A stretch of 64,000 nucleotides of DNA from Streptomyces acidiscabies (GCF_020010905.1 NZ_JAGJBY010000001.1:310001-374000); one strand, 5' to 3'; shown: positions 42,904-53,152, numbered from the stretch's first letter. Notes: generated by a model from the letters alone, not told the origin. Made by a program: numbers and translations.

Positions 42904-44619
42904 ATGGCTCGACACCTCATCACCAGCGCCCTTCCGTACATCAACGGAATCAAGCACCTGGGCAACATGGTGGGGTCGATGCTCCCGGCGGACGTCTACT
43001 CCCGCTACCTGCGCCAGCGCGGCCACGACGTCCTCTACATCTGCGCGACGGACGAGCACGGCACCCCCGCCGAACTCGCCGCGAAGGAGCGGGGCCTCCC
43101 GGTCGACGAGTTCTGCGCGCAGGCGCACGACGCGCAGAAGGCCGTGTACGACGGCTTCGCGCTCGCCTTCGACTACTTCGGCCGCAGCTCCAGCGAGCAG
43201 AACGTCGAGATCACCCAGCACTTCGCGCGGAAACTTCATGAGAACGGTTTCATCGAGGAGCGTGCGATCCGCCAGGTCTACTCCCCGGCGGACGGCCGCT
43301 TCCTCCCGGACCGGTACGTCGAGGGCACCTGCCCGCACTGCGGGTACGACAAGGCGCGCGGCGACCAGTGCGAGAACTGCACGCGCGTCCTCGACCCGAC
43401 CGACCTGATCAACCCGCGCAGCGCGATCTCCGGCTCGACGGACCTCGAAGTCCGGGAGACCAAGCACCTGTTCCTCCTCCAGTCGAAGCTCCAGCGCGAG
43501 GTCGAGGAGTGGGTCGCGGCGCACGAGGAGGAGTGGCCGCACCTCTCCTCGTCGATCGCCCGCAAGTGGCTCACCGAGGGTCTGCACGACCGCGCGATCA
43601 CCCGCGACCTCGACTGGGGCGTGCCCGTCCCGGCCGACACCTGGCCCGAACTCGCCGCCGACGGCAAGGTGTTCTACGTCTGGTTCGACGCGCCGATCGA
43701 GTACATCGCCGCGACGAAGGAGTGGTCCGACCAGGACCCGGCGAACCGGGACTGGAAGTCGTGGTGGTACGAGTCTCAAGACACCGTCCGCTACACGGAG
43801 TTCATGGCGAAGGACAACGTCCCCTTCCACACGGTGATGTTCCCGGCGACCGAACTCGGCGTCCGTGAACCGTGGAAGATGGTCGACTACGTCAAGTCCT
43901 TCAACTGGCTGACGTATTACGGCGGGAAGTTCTCGACTTCCCAGAAGCGCGGGGTCTTTACCGACCAGGCGCTCAGCATCCTCCCCGCCGACTACTGGCG
44001 GTACTTCCTCATCGCCAACGCGCCCGAGTCGGACGACTCCTCGTTCACCTGGGAGCACTTCACGGCGACCGTGAACAAGGATCTCGCCGACACGCTCGGC
44101 AACTTCGTCAACCGCGTCCTGTCCTTCTCGAAGAAGCGGTTCGGCGACGAGGTCCCGGCGGGCGGCGAGGCGGGCGAGCCCGAGGCGCGGCTCGGCGAGG
44201 AGATCGCCCGGCTGCTCGCGGAGTACGAGGAGCACATGGACGCGCTCCAGTTCCGCAAGGCCGCGTCCGCGCTGCGCGCCCTGTGGTCGGCCGGCAACTC
44301 CTACCTGGAGGAGAAGGCGCCCTGGCTGGAGATCAAGACCAGCCCCGAGGGCGCGGCGCTGACCCTCCGTACGGCGATGAACCTCATCCACCTGTACTCG
44401 GTGGTCTCGGAGCCCTTCATCCCGGCGACGTCGAAGACGATGCGCGAGTCCTTCGCCCTCGCCGACGACACGGCGGCCTGGATCACCCCGGACGCGGCGA
44501 AGTCCCTCACCGCCGTCCCGGCCGGTACCCCCTTCACCGTCCCGCCGGTCCTGTTCGCGAAGCTGACGGACGAGGACCTGGAGACGTACAAGGAGCGGTT
44601 CGGCGGGCAGCCGGCGTAA
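42904..44619 (+). CDS. metG: Methionyl-tRNA synthetase
   Basis: This is a 571-residue class I enzyme. The HIGH motif is HLGN (residues 18-21) and the KMSKS loop is KFSTS (FSTSQKRG). The zinc knuckle is [17 protein letters not shown] with four Cys. WFDAPIEYI and the Rossmann fold are typical. The length and the lack of a C-terminal dimerisation domain fit the actinobacterial form. It charges tRNA-Met in the cytoplasm and is essential. It has no leader-type regulation that I can see. A perfect 21-bp terminator follows. Confidence 0.97.
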   Translation: MARHLITSALPYINGIKHLGNMVGSMLPADVYSRYLRQRGHDVLYICATDEHGTPAELAAKERGLPVDEFCAQAHDAQKAVYDGFALAFDYFGRSSSEQNVEITQHFARKLHENGFIEERAIRQVYSPADGRFLPDRYVEGTCPHCGYDKARGDQCENCTRVLDPTDLINPRSAISGSTDLEVRETKHLFLLQSKLQREVEEWVAAHEEEWPHLSSSIARKWLTEGLHDRAITRDLDWGVPVPADTWPELAADGKVFYVWFDAPIEYIAATKEWSDQDPANRDWKSWWYESQDTVRYTEFMAKDNVPFHTVMFPATELGVREPWKMVDYVKSFNWLTYYGGKFSTSQKRGVFTDQALSILPADYWRYFLIANAPESDDSSFTWEHFTATVNKDLADTLGNFVNRVLSFSKKRFGDEVPAGGEAGEPEARLGEEIARLLAEYEEHMDALQFRKAASALRALWSAGNSYLEEKAPWLEIKTSPEGAALTLRTAMNLIHLYSVVSEPFIPATSKTMRESFALADDTAAWITPDAAKSLTAVPAGTPFTVPPVLFAKLTDEDLETYKERFGGQPA

Positions 44620-44640
44620 TACTCCGGAGCTACGTACGAG

Positions 44641-44688
44641 AGGTGGCCGGTCGGCCCCGGGGGAACACCCGGGGCCGACCGGCCACCT
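44641..44688. terminator. Perfect 21-bp terminator hairpin shared by metG and the pectate lyase gene
   Basis: Positions 44641-44661 are exactly complementary to 44668-44688, with a GGAACA loop. It separates converging genes; dispersed GTAC elements lie on both sides. Confidence 0.9.
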
Positions 44689-44769
44689 TCGTTGCGCGGC
44701 CTCCGTGTCCCTCCACCCGGTGGCCGCGCGACCGGCCGGAGCCGGTGGCTCCGAGGTACTACACGGGGA

Positions 44770-46113
44770 CTACTTGAGGGTGTCCGCGCCGGTCGTGGAG
44801 GCGAGGGCCGTGGGGAGGTTCCTGGCGGTGGATTCGAGTCCTGCCGTCAGCGTCGGGGTCCAGTTCACCGTCGCCTTCACGTCCTTGGACGCCGCCGCGT
44901 TGTAGAGGGACACCAGATCCGTGGAGGCGCCGTTGACGAGGTTGCCGGTGCTCTTGACCGAGCCGGTGCCGTCGCTGGAGAGGAGCTTGGAGAGCTTGGT
45001 GCCCGCCGGGACCTTCCAGTAGTTGTTCTCGGCGACGACCTGCGCCTTGGCGCGCGCGTTGATGCTGTACTGCGGGGTGTAGCCGTTCAGCGTGGTGATG
45101 TCGTAGTAGTTGTTGTAGATGTGCACCTGCCCGAGGCGCGCGAGCGGCGCCCGCTGGACGACCCCCTTCCACACGTTGTGGTGGATGGAGACCCGCAGCT
45201 TCCCGGTGCTGTCGGTGTCGCTGGCCCCGATGAGCATCGTCTTGTCGTGGCAGGTGAAGACGTTGCGGGAGACGGTGACGAGGTCGGAGCCCTTGGTGAT
45301 GTCGAGCGCCCCGTCGTGGATCTGGTACTCCCGCCCGTAGTACTTGGGGTTGACCCCGTCGAAGTGCGGCGCGTCGGTGAACGTGTTGTGGTCCGCCCAT
45401 ACGTGAGTGGCACCCCGGAGGGTCACCGAGTCGTACTGGCTGTTCCAGTTGCCGGTGCTGCCGTCGGTGGGGTCCCACTGCGGGAAGCAGTCCTCGGTCG
45501 CCGACAGCGTCAGGTTGCGGACGACGACGTTGTCGACGTTCTGGATCTGGAGGCTCCCCCCGGTGATCCCGGCCCTGGACCCCGGCACGCCCACGATCGA
45601 CGTGTTCGCGGGCACCTTGAACACGATGTTCTTGGCCTGCTTGACCTGCGCCGAGGCCCGCGCCTTCTCCTGCGTCCCGGACGGCAGCTTCTTACGTCCG
45701 TAGGTGGAGGGGTCGTACGCCTTCAGGTACGACGCCAGCGAGTACCCCGTACCTGAGGCGTACTCCGCGCAGGTGAGCTTCTTGCCCGCGTCGTTCGTGT
45801 TCGCGTCGATGGTGCCCTTGATCTTGATGATCCGGGGCGTCCTGTCCGCCGCCGACCCCAGCGCCTTCACGAGCTGCGCGCGGGTGGAGACGGTGAAGGT
45901 GTGCGCGGCGTCGGCCTTCGCCCCGCCCGTGGTCCCGCTCCCGTACGACGCCCAGCCGTCCTTCGCTGCCAGCGTCTGGTGGTACAGGTCCGCCGCCCCG
46001 GCGTTCGCGTTCAGCACGAACACCCCGGCCCCGACCCCGGCGGCCACGACTGCGGCGGACACCATGAGGGTGCGGCGCTTGCGAACTGACCGGCGGTGAG
46101 AGGAAGTTGCCAC
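44770..46113 (-). CDS. Secreted pectate lyase, polysaccharide lyase family 1
   Basis: This is a 447-residue protein with a long signal peptide (RKRRTLMVSAAVVAAGVGAG then VLNANAGA). The right-handed beta-helix of PL1 is supported by the family motif THVWADHNTFTD (vWiDH), NIVFKVPANTSIVGV and the catalytic-arginine region IHHNVWKGVVQRAPLAR. Calcium-binding Asp residues surround the motif. It would cleave polygalacturonate by beta-elimination outside the cell. The gene stands alone, with its own terminator. Confidence 0.92.
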   Translation of the reverse strand: MATSSHRRSVRKRRTLMVSAAVVAAGVGAGVFVLNANAGAADLYHQTLAAKDGWASYGSGTTGGAKADAAHTFTVSTRAQLVKALGSAADRTPRIIKIKGTIDANTNDAGKKLTCAEYASGTGYSLASYLKAYDPSTYGRKKLPSGTQEKARASAQVKQAKNIVFKVPANTSIVGVPGSRAGITGGSLQIQNVDNVVVRNLTLSATEDCFPQWDPTDGSTGNWNSQYDSVTLRGATHVWADHNTFTDAPHFDGVNPKYYGREYQIHDGALDITKGSDLVTVSRNVFTCHDKTMLIGASDTDSTGKLRVSIHHNVWKGVVQRAPLARLGQVHIYNNYYDITTLNGYTPQYSINARAKAQVVAENNYWKVPAGTKLSKLLSSDGTGSVKSTGNLVNGASTDLVSLYNAAASKDVKATVNWTPTLTAGLESTARNLPTALASTTGADTLK

Positions 46114-46304
46114 GAAGGAAGTCCTTACGGGTCTGCTGTGCAGCGGGTGCGCTGCTGCTTACGACCCGTCAGTGGGCGCCGGGTGAAGGAAGGTTGCCGC
46201 ACGACCAGACTTTTTCCGCACGGCCCTCACAGACGCCTCCAGCCCCTCCGGAGAAACCTCGCCCCACCCACCCCACGCGAACGCCGCGCCCCTCTGCGAG
46301 TACG

Positions 46305-46973
46305 TCAGACAGAGCCCGCCGCCAGCGCGCGCAGCACAGCCGCGAGGCTCCCGGGGTCACGCCGCGCGATGTTGTGGCCGACAGGAATCTCGTGCACCCG
46401 CCAGCCCGGCTCCCCCCGCAGCCGTTCGGTCAGATCCGTGAACGGGCTGCCCGGCCAGGCACCACCACTGATGTACGTCCCGCCGCGCGGCCCGCCTCCC
46501 AGCCCGACCGCCTGGACGAAGCTCGGCAGCGGGTGCGGTCGCGCGCGGGGGTCGAGCCCTTCGGGTACGGCGACCCACCGGCCGTCGGCGCGGACGCCGG
46601 CGATGAACAGTTCCCGGAAGTCGTCGCTGGTCAGGGACCAGCACGAGTCCCCGTCGGCCGGGACGTACGCGTCGATGTAGACGACCTGGTCGAGCCGGTC
46701 GCCGAGCCGGTCCGCGACTCCGGCGATCACCATACCGCCGTAACTGTGCCCGCACAGCGCGACGGGCTTCCCGTCGCCGCGTTCGACGATCTCGGCGACC
46801 TGGGCGATATGGGCGTCGAGGTTCGGCGGCCGGTCCACGTCGGCCGGGCCGTCCGGCTCCAGCCCCGCCAGGGTCACGGCCTCGACCTGATGGCCGTCCC
46901 GCCTCAACTCGTCGGCCACGGCGTCGAATGCCCACCCGCCCTGCCAACCACCCGGCACCATCACGTACTTCAT
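46305..46973 (-). CDS. Alpha/beta hydrolase (salicylate-esterase-like)
   Basis: This is a 222-residue protein from ATG 46973 (an in-frame ATG at 47009 is also possible; neither has a clear ribosome site). It starts MKYVMVPGGWQGGWAFD, a layout shared with plant methylesterase and HNL-type hydrolases. The nucleophile elbow is CGHSYGGMV, the acidic residue follows in the C-terminal half, and the catalytic His is in IPVGHNIARRD. It is a small cytoplasmic serine hydrolase; the substrate is unknown. Confidence 0.85.
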   Translation of the reverse strand: MKYVMVPGGWQGGWAFDAVADELRRDGHQVEAVTLAGLEPDGPADVDRPPNLDAHIAQVAEIVERGDGKPVALCGHSYGGMVIAGVADRLGDRLDQVVYIDAYVPADGDSCWSLTSDDFRELFIAGVRADGRWVAVPEGLDPRARPHPLPSFVQAVGLGGGPRGGTYISGGAWPGSPFTDLTERLRGEPGWRVHEIPVGHNIARRDPGSLAAVLRALAAGSV

Positions 46974-47145
46974 CGCGTCATCGTAGGCCGGGAGGGCGTC
47001 CGGCTTCATGACGCTCAGTCAACAAGCCTCATCAGACAGCGAGTTCGGCTCCACATCAAAGCCAAGAACACGGCCCCTTCCGCACCGTCGCGCGAAAGGG
47101 GCCGCCGTACTCACGATCCGTACGTCGATCAGGTCGCCGCCCCGG

Positions 47146-48129
47146 TCAGCCGGTGCCCTCGTTCGTCGTGTCCGGGTCGACCCCCATCGTGAGGGAGGCG
47201 ACGACGCCCCTGACGATGTTGCTCTTGCTGTACTTCAGCTTGAGCAGGCCGCCGGTCGTGCCGCTCTGGTCGTAGATGGTGTCCTCCGTGAGGGTGGTCC
47301 GGGTCGCCGTACTCGTGGAGTACGGCTCGACGGCCTCTGTCAGAACCACCGTGTCCTCGTCGAAGAAGAGCTGCCCGGTGTGACAGGTGGTGCCGCCCTC
47401 GTACCCGGCGTCGGTCCACTCGCCGTTGACGTGCACCTTGGTGTGGATGTGGACGCAGCGGCCCTGGTACCAGCCGGGGAAGACGGTCCTGAAGGTGACG
47501 TTGCCGTTCCGGTCCGTACGCCACGTACCCCTCAGGTAGCGGGTGTCGCTGGTCGGCTCCTCGTGCCCGCCGCCACCGCCACCGCCGCCGCCTCCGCCGG
47601 ACGGGGGCTCACCCGTCGGGGTACCGCTGGGGACGTCCGTCGGAGTCCCGCTCGGCGGAGTCCCACCCCCGCCGCCTCCACCGCCCTGCGAGAACGACTC
47701 GTACCCGGAGTACAGCCCGAGCGCGTCGCAATGCCAGACGTCGACCGCCGCGTTCGGCACCGGCTTGCAGGTCTCGGAGTCGATCACCTTGAGCTGGAGG
47801 GTCAGCGGGATGCCCGCCTTGTCCTCGGTGATGTCCTGGCGGAGCTTGTCGGCGTCGATGTAGTAGGGGCCCTCGGTGGTCTCGGAGGTGAGCTTGTAGC
47901 AGACCGTCCCGGCGGAGGCGGAGGCCGACGCGGTGACCTTCTTGCCGCTCGCACCAGTGCCCGCACCCGTCCCCTTGCCCGGCTCGCCGGCGCTCGCGCT
48001 CACCGCCAGCACACTCGCGCCCCCGACCGCGGCGACGGCGGCGCCACCCGCGACGACGACCTTACGGCGCGTCAAGTTCCTTCTGTGCCTGGGGCCTTGA
48101 ACCTTCTCGGTGCTCTCGTTTCCCGTCAT
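47146..48129 (-). CDS. Tat-secreted intradiol ring-cleavage dioxygenase
   Basis: This is a 327-residue protein. A twin-Arg signal (LTRRKVVVAGGAAVAAVGGA) is followed by a Gly/Ala linker. The dioxygenase core has TTEGPYYID with the first Fe(III) tyrosine, AAVDVWHCDALGLYSGY, and GWYQGRCVHIHTKV with the second Tyr and two His ligands. A glycine-rich low-complexity insert (about 40 residues including runs of 8 and 11 Gly) interrupts the core after YESF. Secreted members act on catechols or aromatic compounds. The exact substrate is unknown. Confidence 0.9.
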   Translation of the reverse strand: MTGNESTEKVQGPRHRRNLTRRKVVVAGGAAVAAVGGASVLAVSASAGEPGKGTGAGTGASGKKVTASASASAGTVCYKLTSETTEGPYYIDADKLRQDITEDKAGIPLTLQLKVIDSETCKPVPNAAVDVWHCDALGLYSGYESFSQGGGGGGGGTPPSGTPTDVPSGTPTGEPPSGGGGGGGGGGGHEEPTSDTRYLRGTWRTDRNGNVTFRTVFPGWYQGRCVHIHTKVHVNGEWTDAGYEGGTTCHTGQLFFDEDTVVLTEAVEPYSTSTATRTTLTEDTIYDQSGTTGGLLKLKYSKSNIVRGVVASLTMGVDPDTTNEGTG

Positions 48130-48190
48130 GGCAAGGAAGGTAGGTAAGAAGCCTGTCACCACCGTGGGCTCCGGCTGTACGTAAGCAACG

Positions 48191-48231
48191 AGTAGGGGGC
48201 CGGAGATCGCCATGATCCCCGGCCCCCTACT
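48191..48231 (-). terminator. Terminator after aspS
   Basis: AGTAGGGGGCCGG (48191-48203) with inner GATC pairs with CCGGCCCCCTACT (48219-48231). A dispersed repeat (GGTACTACCCGGTGACTAC) lies between it and the aspS stop. Confidence 0.8.
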
Positions 48232-48248
48232 CAGGTACTACCCGGTGA

Positions 48249-50012
48249 CTACTTCGGCTGCGGCTTCCTGATGTTCAGGTGCAGCTCCCGCAGCCGCGAC
48301 TCCTCCAGCTCCGTAGGCGCACCCATCATCAGGTCCTGGGCGTTGCCGTTGAGCGGGAAGGAGATGGTCTCGCGGATGTTGGGCTCGTCGGCCAGCAGCA
48401 TGACGATGCGGTCGACACCCGGGGCGATGCCACCGTGCGGCGGGGCGCCGAACCGCAGCGCGCGCAGCATGCCCGCGAACTCGCGCTCGACGGTCTCGGC
48501 GTCGTACCCGGCGATGTTGAACGCCTTCAGCATGATGTCCGGCTCGTGGTTCCGGATCGCGCCGGACGACAGCTCGACGCCGTTGCAGACGATGTCGTAC
48601 TGCCAGGCCAGGATGTCCAGCGGGTCCTGGTTCTCCAGCGCGTCCATCCCGCCCTGCGGCATGGAGAACGGGTTGTGCGAGAAGTCGATCTTGCCGGTCT
48701 CCTCGTCCTTCTCGTACATCGGGAAGTCGACGATCCAGCAGAACCGGAAGACGCCCTCCTCGAAGTGCCCGGCGCGCTTGGCGGCCTCGACGCGGACCGC
48801 GCCCATGATCTTGGAGACCTCGTCGAACTCACCGGCGCCGAAGAACACGGCGTGCCCGGCGGCGAGCGAGAGCCGCTTGGTCAGCTCGGCGACGTTCTCC
48901 TCGGTGAGGAACTTCGCGATCGGGCCGGACAGCGAGCCGTCCTCACCGACGCGCACCCAGGCGAGACCCTTCGCACCCTGCGAGATCGCGTACTCGCCGA
49001 GCTGGTCGAAGAACTTCCGCGACTGGGCGGAGACGTCCGGCACAGGCAGCGCGCGTACGTGCTTCCCGGCGAACGCCTTGAACTCGGAGCCCTCGAAAAT
49101 GTCGGTGATGTCGACGAGTTCGAGCTGGGCGCGCAGGTCCGGCTTGTCGGAGCCGTACTTGAGCATCGACTCGCGGAACGGGATGCGCGGGAACGGCGAG
49201 GTGACCTCCCGGCCGCCGCCGAACTCGGTGAACAGCTCGGTCATGAGCTTCTCGATCGGCTGGAAGACGTCCTCCTGCTCGACGAAGCTCATCTCGACGT
49301 CGAGCTGGTAGAACTCGCCGGGCGAGCGGTCGGCGCGGGCGTCCTCGTCGCGGAAACACGGCGCGATCTGGAAGTACCGGTCGAACCCGGAGATCATCAG
49401 CAGCTGCTTGAACTGCTGCGGCGCCTGCGGGAGCGCGTAGAAGCGGCCCGCGTGCAGCCGGGAGGGGACCACGAAGTCGCGCGCGCCCTCGGGGGAGGTC
49501 GCGGTGAGGATCGGGGTGGCCATCTCGTTGAACCCGAGGGCGACCATCTTGTGCCGGATCGCCGAGATCACGGCCGTACGCAGCATGATGTTGCGGTGCA
49601 TGCGCTCGCGGCGCAGGTCGAGGAAGCGGTACTCCAGGCGGCGCTCCTCGTTGACGCCGTCCTCGGCGTTGATGGTGAAGGGGAGCGGCTGGGCGGCGCC
49701 GAGGAGTTCGACCTCGGCGACCTCGACCTCGATCTCGCCGGTGGGGAGGTCGGCGTTCACGTTCTCTGTTCCACGTGAAACAACGCGGCCGTCGACGCGG
49801 ACGGTCGACTCCTTGCTGACCTTGTCGAGGGCGTCGTACGCGGGGGTGCCGGGCCGGGCGACGAGCTGCGTGATGCCGTAGTGGTCGCGCAGATCGATGA
49901 AGAGGATGCCGCCCAGGTCGCGCCGATTGTGCAGCCAGCCGCTCAGCCGGACGTCGGCACCGACGTCAGAGGCGCGGAGCTGGCCGCAGGTGTGGGACCT
50001 GTACCGATGCAT
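48249..50012 (-). CDS. aspS: Aspartyl-tRNA synthetase
   Basis: This is a 587-residue class IIb enzyme. An OB-fold anticodon domain (residues 1-110, [21 protein letters not shown]) is followed by the catalytic core. Motif 1 is near [17 protein letters not shown], motif 2 is [19 protein letters not shown], and motif 3 is [12 protein letters not shown]. The bacterial GAD insertion is present between motifs 2 and 3, as expected for this length. It charges tRNA-Asp. Start ATG 50012 follows GGACGATGA. Terminator and repeat lie downstream. Confidence 0.97.
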   Translation of the reverse strand: MHRYRSHTCGQLRASDVGADVRLSGWLHNRRDLGGILFIDLRDHYGITQLVARPGTPAYDALDKVSKESTVRVDGRVVSRGTENVNADLPTGEIEVEVAEVELLGAAQPLPFTINAEDGVNEERRLEYRFLDLRRERMHRNIMLRTAVISAIRHKMVALGFNEMATPILTATSPEGARDFVVPSRLHAGRFYALPQAPQQFKQLLMISGFDRYFQIAPCFRDEDARADRSPGEFYQLDVEMSFVEQEDVFQPIEKLMTELFTEFGGGREVTSPFPRIPFRESMLKYGSDKPDLRAQLELVDITDIFEGSEFKAFAGKHVRALPVPDVSAQSRKFFDQLGEYAISQGAKGLAWVRVGEDGSLSGPIAKFLTEENVAELTKRLSLAAGHAVFFGAGEFDEVSKIMGAVRVEAAKRAGHFEEGVFRFCWIVDFPMYEKDEETGKIDFSHNPFSMPQGGMDALENQDPLDILAWQYDIVCNGVELSSGAIRNHEPDIMLKAFNIAGYDAETVEREFAGMLRALRFGAPPHGGIAPGVDRIVMLLADEPNIRETISFPLNGNAQDLMMGAPTELEESRLRELHLNIRKPQPK

Positions 50013-50176
50013 CTTCGTTCATCGTCCTTACGTGGATTTCGGTCACGCGTGTTGCGATCCTCGGTCGCCTCAAGGGTACCGGCCGCCTTGAAACCACCCT
50101 TCCGAATAAGGGCGGGCGGACGGCGGTCGTACGACAACACTGGCGTCCTGGCCGAAAATCTTCTTAAAGTAGGGCA

Positions 50177-52258
50177 ATGCGCACTGGTGAGCCCCTGCCC
50201 GCGGTGGAGCAGGTCCTCGCCGCTCTCTCGACCGGCGTCTGGCACTGGTCCACGGCGTCCGGCCTCGTCACCCTCGACGCCGAGGCGGCCCGGCTGCTCG
50301 GGCTGCCCGCCGAAGAAACGGTTCTCACCGAGGCCCGGACCCGGGCCCGGCTGCACCCCGTCGACTGGAACGAGATCACCGGCGTCATCCAGCTCGCCGT
50401 CGCCGAGCGGACGCTCGCGGAGGTCCGGATCCGGATCATGGACGACCAGGGGCGGGTCGTCCGGGTCGTACGCAGCCGCTCGAAGCCGTCGTTCGATCCG
50501 GTGAAGCGCGCGTACGAACTGATCGGCACCCTCCAGGAGGTGACCGAACCGGCGCCGGGCACCCCGGCGGGGCGGCGTGCGGTGACCGGGGACTGGCGGC
50601 GCTCGCGGGAGGCCTTCCTGCTGGACGCGGGGCGCGCGCTGGCGGAGGCGCGGTCTACCTCTGAAGTACTACGGGTAGCAGCCGGGCTGTCGATGCCGGG
50701 GTTCACCCCCGACGGGCTGGCCGTCTTCGGGGTGGAGGGCGACCGGCTGACGGTGATCGGGCACCACGGGCAGCAGCCCGGCGAGGAGGCGCCCTTCACG
50801 CACCTCTCGGTGCAGACGGACTATCCCGCTGCGGAGGTAGTACGTACGGGGCGCGCGGTATACCTCTCCTCCCCCGAGAAGTACCAGGAGCGCTACCCCC
50901 TCACCTGGCCCCTCGCGGCCCACTTCGGCCGCCGGTCCTGGGCCTTCCTCCCGCTGACCGTCGCCGGGCGGACGATGGGTGCGTGGATGGCCGCGTTCAC
51001 CTACCCCGTCGCCTTCACCCCGGACGAGCGCTCGGTCCTGACGACCGTCGCCCGCATGCTGGCACAGGCCCTGAGCAGGGCGGGAGCCGCCGAGACCCAG
51101 CGCGAACTGACCGACGGCCTCCAGCGCTCGATGCTGCCGACGCTGGGCGAGATACCCGGCATGACCCTGGCCGCGCGCTACATCCCGACCGGGGGTGGCC
51201 TTCAGGTAGGGGGTGACTGGTACGACATGATCCCGCTGCCGCGCGGCGGGTTCGCGCTGGTCATCGGGGATGTCCAGGGCCACGACGTACGCGCCGCGGG
51301 CCTGATGGGCCAGCTGCGGATAGCTCTCAGGGCCTACGCCTCCGAGGGGCACCGGCCCGACGCGGTCCTCTCCCGGGCGTCCCGTTTCTTCTACGGCCTC
51401 ACCCATACGGACGACTCCCCGCGCTTCGCGACCTGCTTCTACGTCGAGGTCGACCCGGAGACCGGCGTCCTGGAGACGGCCCGCGCCGGCCACCTCGACC
51501 CGGCGGTCCGCATGTCCGACGGCACGGTCCTGCTCCGCTCCACGGCGGGCGGCCTCCCTCTCGGGATCGACCCGGACACCGACTACCCCACGTCCCGGCT
51601 CACCCTGGACCCCGGCGAGACGCTGATGCTGTGCACGGACGGGTTGCTGGAGACCGGCGGGCACGACCTCGACACGGGGTGGAAGCGGATCAGGGAGACC
51701 CTGGAGTCGTACCCGGGGACACTGGAAGGACTAGCCGACGCCTTGGTCCAGACGGTCCTCGGCCCCTCCTCCCACCACACGATCGGCCCCCTCGCCGACC
51801 GCCGCGAGGACGACATCGCCCTCCTGCTCCTCTCCCGCACGCCCGCAGGCCCCGCCGTACGCACGCTCCCTCGCCGTACGCTCCTGACGATCGCCCAGTC
51901 CGAACCGGAACGCGTCGCCGAGGCCCGCCACCAACTCCGCGACCTCCTCCACGACTGGCCCTCCCCGGACCAGCTCGACTCCGCGGTCCTCCTGCTCTCC
52001 GAACTCCTCACGAACGTCCTCGTCCACACCGACGCGGACGCCCTCCTCCTGGCAGAAATCACCGGCCCCCCTGGCACGCGACGCCTCCGCGTAGAGGTCA
52101 CCGACACGAGCGACGACCTGCCCCACAAACGCCGGCCCGGTGAACTGGCGTCGTCGGGGCGGGGGTTGGTGCTGATGGATCTCCTTGCGGATGGGTGGGG
52201 GGTGGATCCGAGGGGGGAGGGGAAGAGCATCTGGTTCGAGCTGTTCGAGGCGGGGTGA
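50177..52258 (+). CDS. PAS-GAF-PP2C phosphatase with C-terminal HATPase domain
   Basis: This is a 693-residue soluble signalling protein. A PAS domain (about 5-110; LVTLDAEAARLLGLPAEE) and a GAF domain (about 145-305) precede a PPM/SpoIIE phosphatase (about 315-545) with VGGDWYDMI, VIGDVQGHDVRAA and LLCTDGLLE, REDDIALLLL. An anti-sigma-type HATPase (about 565-690) follows, with LLSELLTNVLVHT and SGRGLVLMDLLADGWGV. This domain set is the classic Streptomyces form controlling partner-switching anti-sigma factors. The substrate is not known. Dispersed repeats occur in frame (STSEVLRV near 50655). Confidence 0.92.
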   Translation: MRTGEPLPAVEQVLAALSTGVWHWSTASGLVTLDAEAARLLGLPAEETVLTEARTRARLHPVDWNEITGVIQLAVAERTLAEVRIRIMDDQGRVVRVVRSRSKPSFDPVKRAYELIGTLQEVTEPAPGTPAGRRAVTGDWRRSREAFLLDAGRALAEARSTSEVLRVAAGLSMPGFTPDGLAVFGVEGDRLTVIGHHGQQPGEEAPFTHLSVQTDYPAAEVVRTGRAVYLSSPEKYQERYPLTWPLAAHFGRRSWAFLPLTVAGRTMGAWMAAFTYPVAFTPDERSVLTTVARMLAQALSRAGAAETQRELTDGLQRSMLPTLGEIPGMTLAARYIPTGGGLQVGGDWYDMIPLPRGGFALVIGDVQGHDVRAAGLMGQLRIALRAYASEGHRPDAVLSRASRFFYGLTHTDDSPRFATCFYVEVDPETGVLETARAGHLDPAVRMSDGTVLLRSTAGGLPLGIDPDTDYPTSRLTLDPGETLMLCTDGLLETGGHDLDTGWKRIRETLESYPGTLEGLADALVQTVLGPSSHHTIGPLADRREDDIALLLLSRTPAGPAVRTLPRRTLLTIAQSEPERVAEARHQLRDLLHDWPSPDQLDSAVLLLSELLTNVLVHTDADALLLAEITGPPGTRRLRVEVTDTSDDLPHKRRPGELASSGRGLVLMDLLADGWGVDPRGEGKSIWFELFEAG

Positions 52259-52406
52259 GCGGGGCGGGTCCGAGGCGCCGCCGCGTCGTAGCACTCGGGA
52301 GCCACAGGTACTACGGCTCCACCGCCGCCGACCGTCGTCCGGCCTACCTCGCAAGGACGACCCCGCCCGGCGAAGTGCCGTACGGGGCCGCCCTGTTGGC
52401 GTCTGG

Positions 52407-52625
52407 TCAGATGCCGTTCTCCGTCATCCCGTGGATCACGTCGTCCGCCACAGGTCCCACGCCGACGACGAGGACACAGTCCGGGCAGGCGTAGAGGGTG
52501 ACGCCGGGGCCGCTCGCGCGCTCGATGTAGCGGCACGGGATCGCCGCAGCGCTCCACCGTTCACAGCGGCAGCACGCGGCACCGAAGGGGGCGGAGAGTG
52601 TGCCGGTCAGTCCGTCGTGGTTCAT
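52407..52625 (-). CDS. Small Cys-rich hypothetical protein
   Basis: This is a 72-residue protein from ATG 52625, overlapping the previous gene's stop by four bases. It has six Cys, including CCRC and CPDC, which could bind zinc or form disulfides. There is no signal peptide. It is coupled to the 115-residue gene upstream. The family is not recognised. It is likely part of the accessory region that begins here. Confidence 0.6.
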   Translation of the reverse strand: MNHDGLTGTLSAPFGAACCRCERWSAAAIPCRYIERASGPGVTLYACPDCVLVVGVGPVADDVIHGMTENGI

Positions 52626-52969
52626 ACGTTCACCCCTGCCGCGGTGAACGCTTCGGGACCGAAAGGGGCATCAGGGTAGATGTACGGGTAGTCGATGCCC
52701 ATCGTGGCGAGCGTGAGCGCGTGGCGCCGTTCCCGCTGTCGGTGGAGTTCGAGTGTGTCCGCGTCTTGTTGCCGGAACCGTGCGGCGGCCTCCTCTTTCG
52801 TGGCGCTGGTCCACGGGCGGGACCAGGGGGAGGCGGGGATGACGTCCGGGGTGGCCTCGGTGATCTGCGGTTGCACCGTGAGGAATTCGGCGCTGTGACG
52901 CCCGGGGCGTCGGCGGGGGGTGAGGACGGCGAGCACCCAGGTGAGGGCGCGGGCGATAGCATCGCGCAT
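52622..52969 (-). CDS. Hypothetical protein with N-terminal hydrophobic segment
   Basis: This is a 115-residue protein from ATG 52969. The N-terminus MRDAIARALTWVLAVLTPRRR could be a short membrane anchor; the rest is polar and helical (KEEAAARFRQQDADTLELHRQ). It ends with PYIYPDAPFGPEAFTAAGVNV. It overlaps the following Cys-rich gene by ATGA. It is divergent from a GntR regulator with a stem-loop in the 5' region. Function is unknown. Confidence 0.6.
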   Translation of the reverse strand: MRDAIARALTWVLAVLTPRRRPGRHSAEFLTVQPQITEATPDVIPASPWSRPWTSATKEEAAARFRQQDADTLELHRQRERRHALTLATMGIDYPYIYPDAPFGPEAFTAAGVNV

Positions 52970-53003
52970 ACGTCAGTCAGCTCCCTAAAGCTGTCTTGGC
53001 GAG

Positions 53004-53039
53004 CCCCGGGTGGACCGCTTAGGACCGGTCCACCCGGGG
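53004..53039. promoter_or_regulatory. Strong stem-loop in the divergent region upstream of the 52969 gene
   Basis: CCCCGGGTGGACC (53004-53016) pairs with GGTCCACCCGGGG (53027-53039), 13 bp perfect with a 10-base loop. It lies in the probable 5' leader of the minus-strand operon, 34 bases before its start, and could be an attenuator or a terminator of read-through. Which is unknown. Confidence 0.6.
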
Positions 53040-53077
53040 TGTTTCTGTTCGTTCTGAGACGACGATAGAGCAACTCC

Positions 53078-53119
53078 TCTAAGTCATCTACCCATACAGC
53101 AGATCTACTGATCTAAGTC
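53078..53119. promoter_or_regulatory. Operator-like repeats before the GntR gene
   Basis: TCTAAGTC occurs at 53078-53085 and 53112-53119, 34 bases apart. ATCTAC occurs at 53086-53091 and 53103-53108, 17 bases apart. The first is followed directly by the other, and the order is reversed in the second pair. The region is AT-richer than its surroundings and ends 34 bases before the regulator start. Autoregulation is inferred. Confidence 0.5.
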
Positions 53120-53152
53120 GCCATGGGGTGACCCGTTGTCTACGCTTTCGCC

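Noticed and set aside
53004..53039. tRNA or attachment site at the border of the accessory island
   Set aside because: It is a simple 13-bp hairpin with no tRNA cloverleaf; no matching direct repeat was found at the other end near 59.2 kb.
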